Below are positions 12,006 through 24,478 of a stretch of DNA of 64,000 bases, one piece after another. Every line of letters starts with the position of its first letter. Position 1 is the first letter of the stretch. Origin of the DNA: Microvelia longipes. Lineage: Eukaryota > Arthropoda > Insecta > Hemiptera > Veliidae. The translations under genes were made by a program, and so were the position numbers. The stretch covers positions 46,073,463 through 46,137,462 of the forward strand of contig JACMZG010001914.1 of NCBI GenBank assembly GCA_018340805.1, written 5' to 3'. Below the pieces are notes generated by a model. It did no database searches. It had not been told where the DNA came from and saw only the letters and a program-made list of their open reading frames with translations.

Positions 12006-12086
12006 TAAATTAATTAGTTCTAGTTTTTAAGCCAGATGCTTTTCTATGTAGTTATCAATCTTATGTCAATATATCAAATCAATACN

Positions 12087-12142
12087 TATTATTTATATAT
12101 ATATATATTATATATATATATTATAATATTATATAATATAGG
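12087..12142. repeat. TA-rich microsatellite
   Basis: Interrupted TA repeats next to a single unknown base. Confidence 0.85.
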
Positions 12143-13839
12143 GGGCAAGCTAAATAAAAAATTTTGCGGAAGGGGCCCCCCAATGTGTAGTTAGCTTCCC
12201 TGCTATTTATAGTCTTATCAGAGGACACAGCTACCTGTTGAAATTAATTTCTTTTCGCCAGGCTTCTCACCAAATAAAAAAATACTTTAAAAGTGGTCAA
12301 CCTTCTTGCAGAATTAAATGTCACATTGGGAATATTACCTAAAACAGGTTTTGCAAACTCAGTTATATTTTTTGGTTGATACAATTTTAATTAGAACCGT
12401 AATGAAAAAAGTATAATTATGATATTTTAAAATACTAGAATGTAAAGGATATGTATGCTTGTTAACCAAACTACTAGATTACTCCAACTGAAAATGTATT
12501 GGGCCATATCTTTGAAAAATCAAATTCAAAATTCATACTTGAATCGCTATTGTAAACTTGGATTATTGACCTCTATGCACCATAATTGTTAAAATCATCT
12601 CTGGCCTTGGAACATGATTTAAAACTATACAAAACACATATGTGAGAACAATTACTGATTAGACATTCTACTGAATCCATAGAATTCTGTACTAGGGACC
12701 AGGTTCATACTGAAAATGATCCAAACAAATCTTTGAAACATTTTATTTAACCTTAAATCAGCATACTAAGACTAACAGTAAAAAATAGTAGTAGTTATCA
12801 AGAATAAATAAAAAAGTTGAAACCTGGGAACTACTGTCTTGTTTTTTGATATAATCGTAGAGATAACTAAATGAGAATGGAAAACACCATGTTAATTATG
12901 TATACAAATTAAAACTCTCAAGTCCTCTTTATATCAACGATACATGCCCATCATATTATTACATAGCTTTATAAAACAAACTAAAGTTCATATTATACTA
13001 CAAGATTGAGTGTTAATGATTCTTAAAGGTTATTGTTGAGAATCTGGGGTGTTGATGATGTGTTTGGTAGGAGAGCTATTGGTTAACCAAAAATAACTTG
13101 GTATTTCAATCAAAATATACTTACCACGATAATGAATTGCCAATTGAATTTAACAAAGTATTCACGACATGGCCAATCTCTTATTAAAGATAATTCTAAT
13201 AATCATTATTACAAGCAAAACTCTACTTCCTCTAATCAAAACTTATCCAAACACCTACATTAATTCCTAATTTAATCGTTTTTAAGAATTCAATTTATAC
13301 AAGAATCAGAAATATCTCAGTACATTAAAACTTCATCAACCAACTCTGCTTAATGGTCAGGATAAAATTTACTACCAAAACTCTCAAAGTCACCAAAGAT
13401 TTATGTCTAAAGCATATTTTCATAATGCCGTCAAAAGAATATGTTTTGAGATTTCCAGCTTGCTATTATCACTGTCCTTATAAATAGAAGATTGCCTGTT
13501 CTGTTAAACAATACCACCCATTGCACTCCTACCACACGTTGCTAAGATTTTTGAAAATGTATTCAGCCAGGGGTGGTTAGTTTACTTAGAAACTATTCTT
13601 TTAAGTCTTAAAACCAATTTGATTCAGAACTAGTTGACTACAGAACTGCTCTGAACAATAAATATCATCAGTTACAAATATTTAGATATATAAAGAAGGA
13701 TTTGATTTTATTTCTAGAATAAGAAGCCTTTGACATTGTCAACCATATTAACACTTGTAATGCTTTTGAGTCTCTAAATATCATGATTAATAGTAAAAAT
13801 AGTAATTTAATTTCTTTTATTAAATTATTTTTTTTGGAT
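12143..13839. other. Non-coding, nothing recognised
   Basis: AT-rich, with dense stops in all frames and no clear repeat, RNA gene or splice-flanked open segment. Confidence 0.5.
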
Positions 13840-14065
13840 TTTTAAAATCACCACACATGATATAAGCATTTTGCTTGTTCTCAAATAACAAGAATGTTTT
13901 TAGTGGTCAATGTTAACACGGTAAGGGGTCTTTGTGAAATATGTTTTTCCTAAAAGTATACTGTTAGTGTATGTCCAAGGAGATTTTAAAGTCAAAAATT
14001 AAAAATTGATTTTCAAAAAATCATAGTCATTACAAATTAAAAAGCTTTTAAAATTTCTGGTGATG
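13840..14065 (-). mobile_element. Fragment of the GGGTCAATCC MITE family
   Basis: The minus strand matches the interior of the element at 22,061-22,884. Shared blocks include ACAAGAATGTTTTTAGTGG, GTAAGGGGTCTTTGTGA and AAAAGTATAC. Both terminal repeats are missing. Confidence 0.65.
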
Positions 14066-14066
14066 T

Positions 14067-14728
14067 TGTTTTTTTTTTTTTGTTATTTGTTTTATTCTTT
14101 TTTGGGTTGTTTATTCATTTTTTTTTTTCCTTTTTTTTTTTGTTTTTTTGTTTTGTTTTTTGTTTTTTATCTTTAGTTTTTTGTTTTTTTGTTTTTTTTT
14201 TTGGTTATCTTTGTTTGGTTATATGTTGTTCTGCTTTTTTTTTTTTTTTTGTGCTGGTATCTATTTTTGTTTTTTTGTTTGGGGTTTTTTTTGGTGTTAT
14301 TTTTCTTTATTTTTTTTTCTGTTTTATGTATTCTTATGGTTATTTTTTTTTTGTTATTTTGTTTTGTTCTTTGTTTTTGGTATTTCTTTGGTTTTTTTTT
14401 TTTTTTTTACTTTTTGTTGTTTTCTTATGCTTTATTTTTATTTTGTTTTGTTTTTTTTGGTTTGGTTTTTGTTTTGGTCTTTTTTGTTTTTTGTTGGTTG
14501 GTTTGTTCTTTGTTTTTTTTTTTTTGGTTTATCTTTTTTTTTTCATTATTTTTTATTTTTTTTGTTTTGTACTTTTGTGTTTTTGTTTTTTCTTTTGTTT
14601 TTTGTTTTTGTTTTTGTTTTTGTTTTTTTTTTTGGTGTTTTTTTGTATTGTTTTTTTTTATTTTTTGTTTTTTGTCTTGGTTTTTTTTTTTTGGTTTTTC
14701 TTTTTCTTTTGTTTTTTTGTTTATGGAT
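14067..14728. repeat. T-rich (T/G) low-complexity tract
   Basis: About 660 bp of T runs separated mainly by G and a few C or A on the plus strand. All three forward frames are open because A is rare, giving Phe/Leu/Cys-rich frames of up to 220 codons that are not genes. It may be genuine simple sequence or partly an assembly artefact. Confidence 0.9.
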
Positions 14729-15119
14729 TTTGTCTAATCTAAGCAAACCTCCTTTAAAAAATTGGAGAGCACTTATTTAGATCTTCATATTATAAAAAAT
14801 GTTAAAATTTTCAATTATTTTGAAGAAACGTTTCAGGGGCAAATGTAGCACAAAGCTTGTTTTAAACACTACTTTGTTTACTACTTAAATTTTAATAAAA
14901 ATTAGTTAGTAATTATCACAGATTATTTAAAATTTATAATTAAATTACACACATTAGTTTCTCATAAATAGCAATAATAAAAGAAATATATATATTTACA
15001 TAAATCCCGCTAAGTACATAAATAATATTATATAAATAGTAATTTCATATTACTTATTTATTTATAGTCAAATTCACACAAATTTATTTTTTTATTTCAT
15101 TTAAATAAAGGTGTTTCTT
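14729..15119. other. Non-coding, nothing recognised
   Basis: AT-rich, with no supported feature. Confidence 0.5.
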
Positions 15120-15235
15120 TCGTATGATGGGCTCCACTCTGGATAGGGCCTACTATGGTTTTTTCTTTAAATTTAAGTATATTTTTTAGAAAAATTGGTT
15201 TTGAAGTAGACACAAGTCAATCTTTTTTATACTTT
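15120..15235. mobile_element. Diverged MITE arm
   Basis: Resembles one arm of the element at 40,133-40,458: shared CCACTCTGGATAGG, then ACTATG, TTTAAGTATATTTT and TTGAAGTAG. Only one arm is present. Confidence 0.5.
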
Positions 15236-16059
15236 TCTTGTGTTCCAGTTTGGTAAAGAATGTTCTTTAAGTTCTATTTTATCTTTGAATGAGAGTCTAT
15301 CTAATCCTTTGTGCTTATTATATTACCAATATTACTTAATTCGTTTCAACTTACTTCTGAGTAATTATCTTAAAAACAAGTCATTTATTCTGTCAAAAAA
15401 TTGCGCAAGTAGTTATTGTGATTGTTACCTTAGGTTTGCTAACTAACACTTATTTTAAAGTAGGAAAATTTAAAGTATTATTAGTTATTATTTATTCTTA
15501 TATCATAATAAAAAATATTAATTCTCTTAAATATATTCTAATAAGTTAAATTTAACATAATATATTGTGCGAGAAACAGGTCTGTCGGTAGCCCTGATGA
15601 GATTTAGAAGTACAAAACAACAGAGTGGGAACATGACTATGTCGAGCCATCAATGATCAATTCACATGATCATGATTTTATAAAATTTAACATTTTTAAT
15701 ATGGATGTTACAACTCCAAAAATCCAGTTGCGGCTTAATGTAGCAATTAAAATAAAGATAAGTTTTCAATAAATAATGTTGATAATTTAAAAAAAGTCAT
15801 TACTCTAAGCTTACTTCCAGGCGAGTAGATTGCAGAGGGACTTTTTGATTTGCTAACCCTATAAAAAGTTTATCTCCTCTAATTGTCCGAAGCTAGTACT
15901 GATCAACTTCTGCACAGACTATTTAATCTGCTTCTCTATGATCTTAATAGCTAGAACAATTTGTTATGGATACCTGTACCATCTTGTAGAAAGTCATTTT
16001 TTCTTTAACCTACGGTGCTAACTCAAAAAAAGATTTTTTTTTACTTGTCCGTTATGAGC
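15236..16059. other. Non-coding, nothing recognised
   Basis: AT-rich. A 68-codon open frame at 15,240-15,446 shows no recognisable motif and looks like chance. Confidence 0.5.
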
Positions 16060-16165
16060 GATATTTTATATATATATATATATATATAATTATATATATA
16101 TTATACTTATTATATATATATATGATATATATATATATAACATACTATATATATTATATATATAG

Positions 16166-16197
<32 letters not shown>

Positions 16198-16222
16198 TGT
16201 GTGTGTGTGTGTGTTGTGTGTC
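16060..16222. repeat. TA/TG compound microsatellite
   Basis: Interrupted TA repeats followed by a TG run. Confidence 0.9.
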
Positions 16223-17361
16223 TGTAAGGATTTCAATCCTTTCATTTTTGTGATGAAATAGTGTACTATGTTGCTCGTTGAATAAAATTTATTTCGTTAA
16301 CATTTTTTCAAAAATTATAAATGACTTGTTTTTTAAGAAATTATCTCTTGATATATGTATACATTTAAAGTTTAGAGGAGAGATTTAATTTACAAACGAA
16401 TAAGCAAAGAAGTTCTTTGTTACTTGTTTATAGGCACTGTGTTTGATGGCATTATTGTCGAAGGCCGGCTCTCCTTTTGAGAAGTGTTGGTTTTGTATAT
16501 TAGATAGAAGCTTTATGCCTGACAAAGTTCTAATTGTGAGCTTTCCCTTTTTATTTTTTATTTAGAGACCCTTAGGTCTGTTATTACACAGAGAATTAAA
16601 AATATTAATGTTAGGGAAAATGAATAATAATAAGAAAAATACCCAAAATGTCAATATTTAAAAAACTTGAATAATTTATAAAATAATTTCTTTATTAAAC
16701 TTTGATGTGAGGAGATGTAAAAATATATTTAATGTAATATAATGAAATTATCTATTTATTATTAAAAAATAACACATTTTTATAGACTTTGTTTGAATTT
16801 TAACGCCAATGTTTAAAGGTCAATTCTCAGGCTGTAACAGCGATTCAATTTCTCTAAGTTTTAGTCTCTCCATTCTTGGAGTTGCCTATAACATAGTTGG
16901 AGTATTTTTTTAAACTTCCACCCACTCTGAGTTAACTTGAGTTTGTAATACAACTTTTGGTTAGAACAGGATGTTCTAATTTAGATTAAAAAATACAGTC
17001 CAGTTATTTATTTTTATTAAAAGAATAAACAAAATCAATTGAAACACTTTTTTAGAGATTTGAGACAATCCTCAAATTCGTAATTATAAATAAAAAGAAA
17101 AAAGTTTACATACATTTTAAATAATAAGAATATTAAAAGTTGAAGTTAACTAATATATAAAGAAAGTATAGCTGTAAAGAAATTTAGAAAATTGGTTTTC
17201 AATTCAAATTATTAATTGAATTTTAAATGGATAAATTAATTTTTATAATAATTAATATAGACATTGAATACTACAATTAGCTTTTAAAACCTTGTTGGAG
17301 ATCACAGAATTATTGTCGAAGCTCATACTAATTTTTTTATACATTTAAGTATCAACAGATG
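16223..17361. other. Non-coding, nothing recognised
   Basis: AT-rich. Stops are frequent in all frames, and no repeat or RNA gene is recognised. Confidence 0.5.
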
Positions 17362-17559
17362 ATAATAAATTAAATAAATAAATAAATCACTTCATTGTTT
17401 GAGACAAAATAGCATAACATCGTCAGAAATGCAATCAAAAATACAAATCATTTTGCAAACTAAAACTAATAAAATATAAATAAAATTATCACAGTCAAAA
17501 TCTTAAAAACTAAAACAACACAAAATTACATTAGAAATAATTAACAAATTTTATTTAAA

Positions 17560-20290
17560 TTAAAATATTCACTTATATACTATAACATGGATTATCCAAC
17601 AAAAATTGCTTTACTCTAAAATTAAAATCTTCAGTAGACAACTCTCTGGTGTATCTACTTAATTTATTAAACATCTTTAATCCTAATTCATAAGCCAGTG
17701 AAGGACCTATATAATCTACAATTAGTAAGTACCAAGTTATGCTTATTTCTAGTATTATATTCATGTAAATCTTTATGTACATTAAAAATCTTTATATTAA
17801 CTTTGATATTTTTAAACAATAAAAAATAAATAAATAAAAAGTTAAAATTTTTAATTTCTCAAAAGAGGTTTACAAGGTGCATCATATTTATCATTAGCTA
17901 GGATTCTAATTGCTTTTTTTTGTTTAAGAAAAATTTCTGTCGACTCAGCATGTCCCCATAGAAGGACACCATAACTCATATGACTCTCAAATAAAGCATG
18001 ATAGGCGGATTTTAGTGATTTATCATCTAAGTAATTCCTTAAAGACCTAAGTAAAAATACTTTTGAAGAAAGTTTTTTCTCTAAATTGTAATATGCTTTT
18101 TCCAGGTTAGTTTGCTGTCCAGATGAATACCAAGAATTTGATGCTCTCATCCTGTGCTTGATTATTTTTCAAAGTAAAATTAATGAATTGCGTCTTCTCC
18201 TGATTTAGACAGAAACCATTCATTTAAACCAGTGCTTGGCTAGAGTAAGCTGGTTCTCTAAGGTAAGTACATTATTATCTTTATTTTTACTTTTACACAT
18301 TAAGTTTGAATCATCACAATACATGATAGATTTAGTTGATGAATTTTCTTTCTGTTTCAGGTAAGCGGGCAGGTCGTTGATGATATTAGGAACAGAGTGG
18401 GACCTAAATTGCTGCCTTGTGGCACTCCTAACCTGACAGGTAACATAGAAGAGGTTTCACCATCATTTCCTATACTGCAGTCTATTATCTAAATAACTCT
18501 TAAGAATTTGTATAGCTGTACCACAGACTTTGTATTGTTGTAATTTCAGTATAAGAAGCTCGTGTGGAACCAGGTCAAAGGCTTTACTTAAATCACAGCA
18601 TGCGAGTAGCGTATCCTCCCTATCTTCAAAGCCTTAACTATGAAATCAACAGCTGATTGGACGGCATCAACTGTGCTTTTATTATTTCTGTAGCCATATT
18701 GAGAGTCTGTAAATATATTGTTCTTCTCAAAGTGTGTTTTTAATTCCTTATTTATAATTATTTCTAAAACTTTTGAAATAACAGGAATGATTGCAACCGG
18801 TCTGTAATTGCTTGTAGAAGAAGTATCTCCTTTCTTATGAACTGGAGTTATTCTGGTGATCTTAAAAGCATCTGGAAAGATGCCTTCCCGTAAACACCTA
18901 TTCATAATGTATGTGAGAGGCTAACTTAAGTAATGTATGCTCTTCTTCAATAAATTATTTGACAGGCCATAATAATCTCTACTTGTAGAATTAGACAGGT
19001 TACTACTATAGTTATAATATCCTGTGAGGTCACTCCATCACTTCCAAAACTAGTTAACTGTTTAACATCTCCCAAGTTGCTATTATTCGTGACAGATTCA
19101 AGAGCCTTATCTTTGTCTACCTTTATTGATGCAGCTAATTTATTTATCGAATTGACAAAATATTCATTAATTTCATTAGGGTTTATTGTATTTAATTTTG
19201 CTTTGCTATTACCTTGTAATGAGTTGATGATATTCCAAGATTCCTTTACTTTATTACTTGCAGATAACATTTTTTCACCAAAAAATCTTTCTTAGCCTTT
19301 TTTAAAGCGGCTCTATACAAAACTTTTTGTTTACGGAGAGCTCCTTCAAAAGGTTTGCCAAATGCCTGTTTGAGATCAAACAATTGTAATAACCTATTTT
19401 TCATAGCAGAGAGAGCAGGGGAGTACCATGGATGTTGTGTACAATTATCTTTTTTGCATAGTTTTCTCTTAATAGGAAAACAAAAATCATGTATTTCCTT
19501 AATTAATTTCATAAAATTTGTTACCTGCTTTTGATACTTCCTTGTAAGAATAACAATTCCCAGTCTACTGCTGACAGATGTTGTAAGAACAAATCAAGCC
19601 CTGTTTGGTAATACTCCGATAGTAATGATATTTACGCTCTGGTGTTGTTTTACTATTACCAAGGTTTATCAGTAAATCGGCATGATCAGCTAAACCAGCA
19701 TTAATTACTTAATATTTTATTTCTTTAATATTGCTAAATATATTATCAATACAGTTCTCTCCACGAGTAGGCTCTGAAACTAATTTATTCATATTATACT
19801 CTCCAAAAGTATTTACTGATCTATTTATATCAGCACTGTCTCTATTAAAATGATAATTAAAATCACCAACAACTGTAACCTTCTTCTTATTCTTACAGAT
19901 TTTATCTAATGCCATAGAGATAGTGTCTATAAACTTATTTTTGCATCCAACATTTGATCTATAGCTTACAATAATTACTGTATCAGTATCAACTACCTCA
20001 ACTCCTGCCAGTTCACAGTCCATTTCTTCAGATTTCAAAATTAAAGGCTTGGTCAAAAGACCTTCTCTGACGAAAACAGCTGTCCCGCCATGATGATGAG
20101 TAGACCTGCAGAAATATGATTGAAGGTTGAAATTACTTAATTTGATAGTAGTCAGCTCGTTTTCTTTAAGCCAGTGTTCAGTCATCACTAGAATATCAAT
20201 ATTTTCATCTTGTAAGATGGTCTCTAATTCGTCAATTTTGTTATTTAAACACTGAGCATTTGCGTAATACAGTCTAAGATTACCCTTACT
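17560..20290 (-). pseudogene. Non-LTR ORF2: endonuclease and reverse transcriptase (broken)
   Basis: The endonuclease starts near 20,290, with TEHWLKENEL at about 20,180 and the VVGDFNYHFNRDS motif at about 19,870. After frameshifts the RT follows: ITPVHKKGDTSSTSNYRPVA (about 18,860-18,800), AFDLVPHEL in another frame (about 18,560), and a degenerate catalytic box reading YCDDSNL (about 18,320). The C-terminal region (SYGVLLWGH, about 17,950) and a tail near 17,600-17,720 (MFNKLSRYTRELS) end the protein. At least five frame changes make it non-functional. Confidence 0.87.
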
Positions 20291-20301
20291 TTTTGCAGTA
20301 G

Positions 20302-20830
20302 TTATTTCAGCTTTACCGTTGAGGCTCTCCTTTGAAAAAACTTGTATGGTAGAATTCGAAGCCCCTTAGGCCAAAATTTCAGGTCACTAAACATGGCATA
20401 ATCATCTTCCGACACAGTTAGTTTAAAAGCTGAATAATCTTTCGACCTTATATCCATTTTTTCAATGTCAATCTTTGAGTTTGACTTTCTTTTTCTTATG
20501 TATTGTATCACGTTTTGAACGGTAGTATTCACTTCGAACCTTGACAAAAACAAAGTTTTCTTCCTTTTTGCTATCTTCAAAATAGGATCTTCCCTATTAT
20601 CGGTTTCTTTATCTGACTTATTTCCATCCTTCTCACTTTTTTTCATGGGTTTCTCTCTGTACTATCTATATCAGATTTTACAGCTCAGCGTAAGTTGATC
20701 CGATCCTGTTTGTTTATTTACTTCAACTTCTACAACTTTAGACTTTGGAAGAGTAGTACGATCTTCCATATATCTGAGTCCTTCTATTGTTATCAATAAA
20801 TGTTGAACCTGAAACAAATGTAAATTGCTT
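20302..20830 (-). pseudogene. Non-LTR ORF1 C-terminal part
   Basis: A 114-codon frame (20,646-20,302) begins in a Lys/Asp/Glu-rich segment. It continues with TLFLSRFEVNTTVQNVI and ends with LKFWPKGLRILPYKFF, a pattern seen in ORF1 proteins of arthropod non-LTR elements that often carry an RRM-like nucleic-acid-binding fold. A further stretch of the same protein is read in another frame up to about 20,815. The upstream part is missing. Confidence 0.65.
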
Positions 20831-21882
20831 CATAACTACAAATCTATAACACAACAGCCAGTGGTAGAAAAATAAAAGCAGGAGAAAGATCATAGCTTGA
20901 ATCGAACTTCCTATTGTATAGTGAAGTTATGTCAACAGGTATAAAAGTTTTAAGTATAATTTTATAAGGATTTTAAAAGTTAAAGTTTGTCTCTAAATAA
21001 ATTCCTATATTTATTCTACAGTAAACATAGTTTATCTAAGGTCCTTGATAAGAACTTAGTCAGATATCTCCTTGTATTTGACAGTAGCTTGAAAATATTT
21101 TAAAAAATAATCTGGTAAAAAATAATATTTTGTAAAAATTTAATGAAAATAAAGAATTTTATATTATTAGGCAAAAGTTTGAGAAAATTGCTCTAGCACA
21201 TAGATAAATTAGCCACAATTGTTTATTATAACTTGATTAAATAATTTAAATTTAAAAATCAAAGATGGAAGTTTAAAGACGAATGTGGCTAGTTATAAGT
21301 GTGACTAACAAGTATGAGAAGTTAATTTTTAACTGAATGTAGGTGTAAGCGGAATATTAAGCCTAGCCCACTCGGGCTAGCTTAATATTAGGCTATTAGG
21401 CCAATGAACACCCAAATTAAATTTAGATTTCTGCACGTCATATATATTAAATTTAGATTGCTTAGCTAGGAATATTAGGCCCACAGCGGCATTAAAGTAT
21501 CACTCTTTAAGTATCTATAGTCTTTAGTTCCAACTCTCAAAAAAATTATCCAAACAGGTCAGTTTTGGTTAGTTTACCATTTCCCCACTAACCAGATTCC
21601 AACGCCTGCCACTAAAATGAATTGGCAATGTCAATTGTTCAAAGTTCTCTGAACAAAGGTTTTTCTGCAACACAGATCAGGATCAGAAGGCTTGCCAAAG
21701 AGAGGTGCCAGCACAAGCCTGCTAAGGAAAAAAGAGGCTGACCCAAGTAATGTTCTAGTGCACAATTAGTTTGTTCACTTATCCCCCTGTGTTGATAATG
21801 AAGCTTTCCTGGCGGAATCTTGTACTCTTTTCTTTATAATTATTGAATTTATACTTTTTAAATTATTTTAAAAAAATCTATT
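20831..21882. other. Non-coding; short palindromes
   Basis: No gene seen. A small palindrome (TAGCCCACTCGGGCTA) lies near 21,362. A 37-bp block at 21,403-21,440 recurs inverted at 22,997-23,034 (TGAACACCCAAATTAAATTT), so it is probably the edge of a repeat. Confidence 0.5.
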
Positions 21883-22060
21883 TAAATGATGTAGGGGAGG
21901 GAGAGGGAGCACAGTGACCCAACTCACCCAGAATAAGCTGTTTTAGAAGACCTGTTTTTTTTTAGATTGCCATTTCTTTACTGGAGCAGGTCACGTTGTC
22001 CTGCATATATAAAATAATTATTTTTTTCTTCAAGTTTACAATTATTTAAAGGTATTTTTT

Positions 22061-22884
22061 GGGTCAATCCATATCAAGTGTCCCCAAAAATAAAAAAAGG
22101 TGCTCTAAAAAATAGATTTTGATAATTATTTGCTATTGATACCTATATCTATGGTGAGTAAAAAATGACCAATATAATTTTTTTATGTCACCCGTTCTTT
22201 TTTATGGTCACTTTTATGGTCTCCGACCCTAAATTAGTGATTTTTGACCTTTAGATAAGCAGCCGTACTCGGTTCTCGCGTGTACTACAGCAAAAATATG
22301 AAGGATCTGTTTAAAGTAACTTTGAGCTACATTTGGCCCTTTGACACTTTTACTCTATGACCGCTCCTTGGGGAGACAATGGGGGCTCCAAATTTTAGGG
22401 TTTCTTAAAAATATATGGAAAATTTTACATTTTTTTATAATATGAAGAAATCTAAATTAAGAGCTCCCACTTTTTAAGGAGTTACTTACTTTAGACAAGC
22501 AATCAAAATTTTCAAAGCATTAATATAATTCGTTTATGAGCTATGATTTTTGAAATCCATATTTTTTAATTTTTGGTCATTTTTGACCTTTAACATCTCC
22601 CTTGGACATGTATACTTTTAATAAAAATCATATCACAAAGACCCCTTACCAGTTTCACCATACACCACCAAAAACATTCTTGTGTATTTGCCCACAAGCA
22701 AAGTTATAGCTAAATCATGTATGTGTGCTTTCCAAATATTAAAAAATATATTTTTTTGGATGACCATTAAAAATTTATATTGGTCATTTTTTACTCACCA
22801 TATACATGGGCATCAATAGCAAAAATTTTATCAAAATCTATTTTTTTAGAGCACCGAAGTCTGGGACTTGATATGGATTGACCC
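22061..22884. mobile_element. MITE with GGGTCAATCC termini
   Basis: Inverted ends start GGGTCAATCCATATCAAGT, and arm similarity extends to about 115 bp (22,061-22,180 and 22,775-22,884). TTT lies on both sides. A 3-bp duplication next to GGG ends would fit PIF/Harbinger, but TTT within a T-run is weak evidence. No coding capacity. Confidence 0.75.
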
Positions 22885-23149
22885 TTTAACAAAGTTAAAA
22901 ATCTTATTAAGTAATTTAAATGTAAAATTATAATAATATATTATAATATATATAACGCTGTGTGATTTTAAACTAGACTTGATATCATGATAACCATGAC
23001 GTGCAGAAATCTAAATTTAATTTGGGTGTTCATTGTGTTAAAAACATTATATAATTAACGTTTCTTTTTGTGGCTATAGTAAAATTTGTTCTATTTTAAA
23101 AACAAATTATCTTAAACAACTAATAAAATAAACAATTTTCATAAATGAG

Positions 23150-23845
23150 TTAAAAATTGTCTTGTTGATAAATAACACCAACAACACGTCTCTCCACTAA
23201 ACATTATCTATTAAAAATAAATTGACAGAGCCGGTTTTCGGCAAATAGCCATCAACAGTGCCTAAACAAGTTGAAAATTATAAACTTATAAGTATACAAA
23301 AAAAACAAAAATTCATAGACCTAAATAAATAGTAAAATTAACAAAATAAAAGAAACAAGTCGGAAAAAATAAAACAAAAATTACCGGTGAGATCTAGAAG
23401 GGAGGATCTCGTCCAGTGACTGGTAGACTAGGGCGGATAGAATGAGCAGGGTTGGATAATCACTGATTCCCCACCATCAGTGTTATCATTAATTAATTAG
23501 AGAATAATTTGTAAGAGAATTTAGAAATTAGAGGAGCCCTCAAAGAAGACGATGATGATTTTCTTAATGATAAGACTGACGTGGGGGATCAGTGATTACC
23601 AAGCCCTGATTATTTCTACCCGCCCTCAACCAGTCACTGGACGAGATCCTCCATTCTACATCTCGTAGAAGGGTAAACAAATATACCGATTTTTTTTACT
23701 TGTTTCTTTTTACTTTTGTTAACTTTTACTATTTATTTTTGTCAATGAATTTTAGTCTATTTACTGAAAAGCCGGCTCTGTCAATTTATTTTTAATAGAT
23801 AATGTTTAGTGGAGAGACGTTGGTGTTACTTATTGTGAATACATA
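23150..23845. repeat. Long inverted repeat inside the foldback element
   Basis: Arms at about 23,165-23,250 and 23,765-23,845 share, inverted, GTCTCTCCACTAAACATTAT and GACAGAGCCGG. A second pair of arms further in (about 23,385-23,470 and 23,580-23,680) shares GGATCTCGTCCAGTGACTGG. The transcript would form a long hairpin. Confidence 0.8.
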
Positions 23846-24478
23846 ACGTTGCTTTAAAAAGTCATGTCTTGTTGACATTTTCAAGAAACATAAATAGCCA
23901 TCTAGATTCAAACTGATAAAAATGTTCGTAACGGTGGCACAATGGGAACTAGCGCTCGGTGCAGTAGTTCATACAAATAGCCCCTGTTTAAGGACCCCTC
24001 AACCTCCTTTTCATTCATTAACTTTTTTTTCTTTTTTAGTTGTTAATAAGATATTTTTTTTAGAGAATAGGATAACGTGTGTTACAAAGTTGTGTTATAA
24101 TGAGACAACAAAGAGGTAAATTAAATTTATAACTTCCCGGTTGATGTTTGTTTACAAACATTTTGATGTTTGTCTAAATCATGGTTATCACGATATCAGA
24201 TCTACTTAAAATTAACACAGCGTTTATATTTTATAACATTTTATTTAAAAATTACCTTAAAATAATTAAACAATTTTTTAATTGTTAAGACCTTTTAATA
24301 ATTTTAATCTTGATTGAAGAAATAATTATTTTTATATGGGGGTACAAGGTGAACCGACCTTGCCACTAGTGGAGAAAGGTGAACTTAGGGCAGGTCCATC
24401 TAAACCGCTTATTCCGAGGGAGTTAGACCACTGTGTCCCGCGCCCCACCCCAACTGTATGAATTTCTACATCACTTTA

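Larger units (their letters stand above)
17362..20830 (-). mobile_element. Non-LTR retrotransposon (Jockey/CR1-like), 5'-truncated and decayed
   Basis: The minus strand carries, in order, the end of ORF1, an endonuclease, a reverse transcriptase and a C-terminal thumb region. The 3' end probably lies near 17,362, where the sense strand ends in ATTT repeats after a short 3' UTR. Frameshifts and stops break every domain. Clade assignment (Jockey or CR1 type) is by motif resemblance only. Confidence 0.88.
21883..24478. mobile_element. Large foldback/TIR element with nested insertions
   Basis: The outer arms pair in inverted orientation: about 21,883-22,060 with 24,300-24,478, and about 22,905-23,000 with 24,178-24,240. 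The right end finishes GAATTTCTACATCACTTTA, the same terminus as the hairpin at 5,192-5,283; the left end has diverged. Inside are a separate MITE (22,061-22,884) and an inner palindrome (23,150-23,845). No transposase is seen. Confidence 0.6.

Noticed and set aside
14080..14780. Long Phe/Leu/Cys-rich open frames of 180-220 codons in all forward frames
   Set aside because: They come from a T/G low-complexity tract with almost no A, so stops are rare. The peptides are meaningless homopolymer-like strings.
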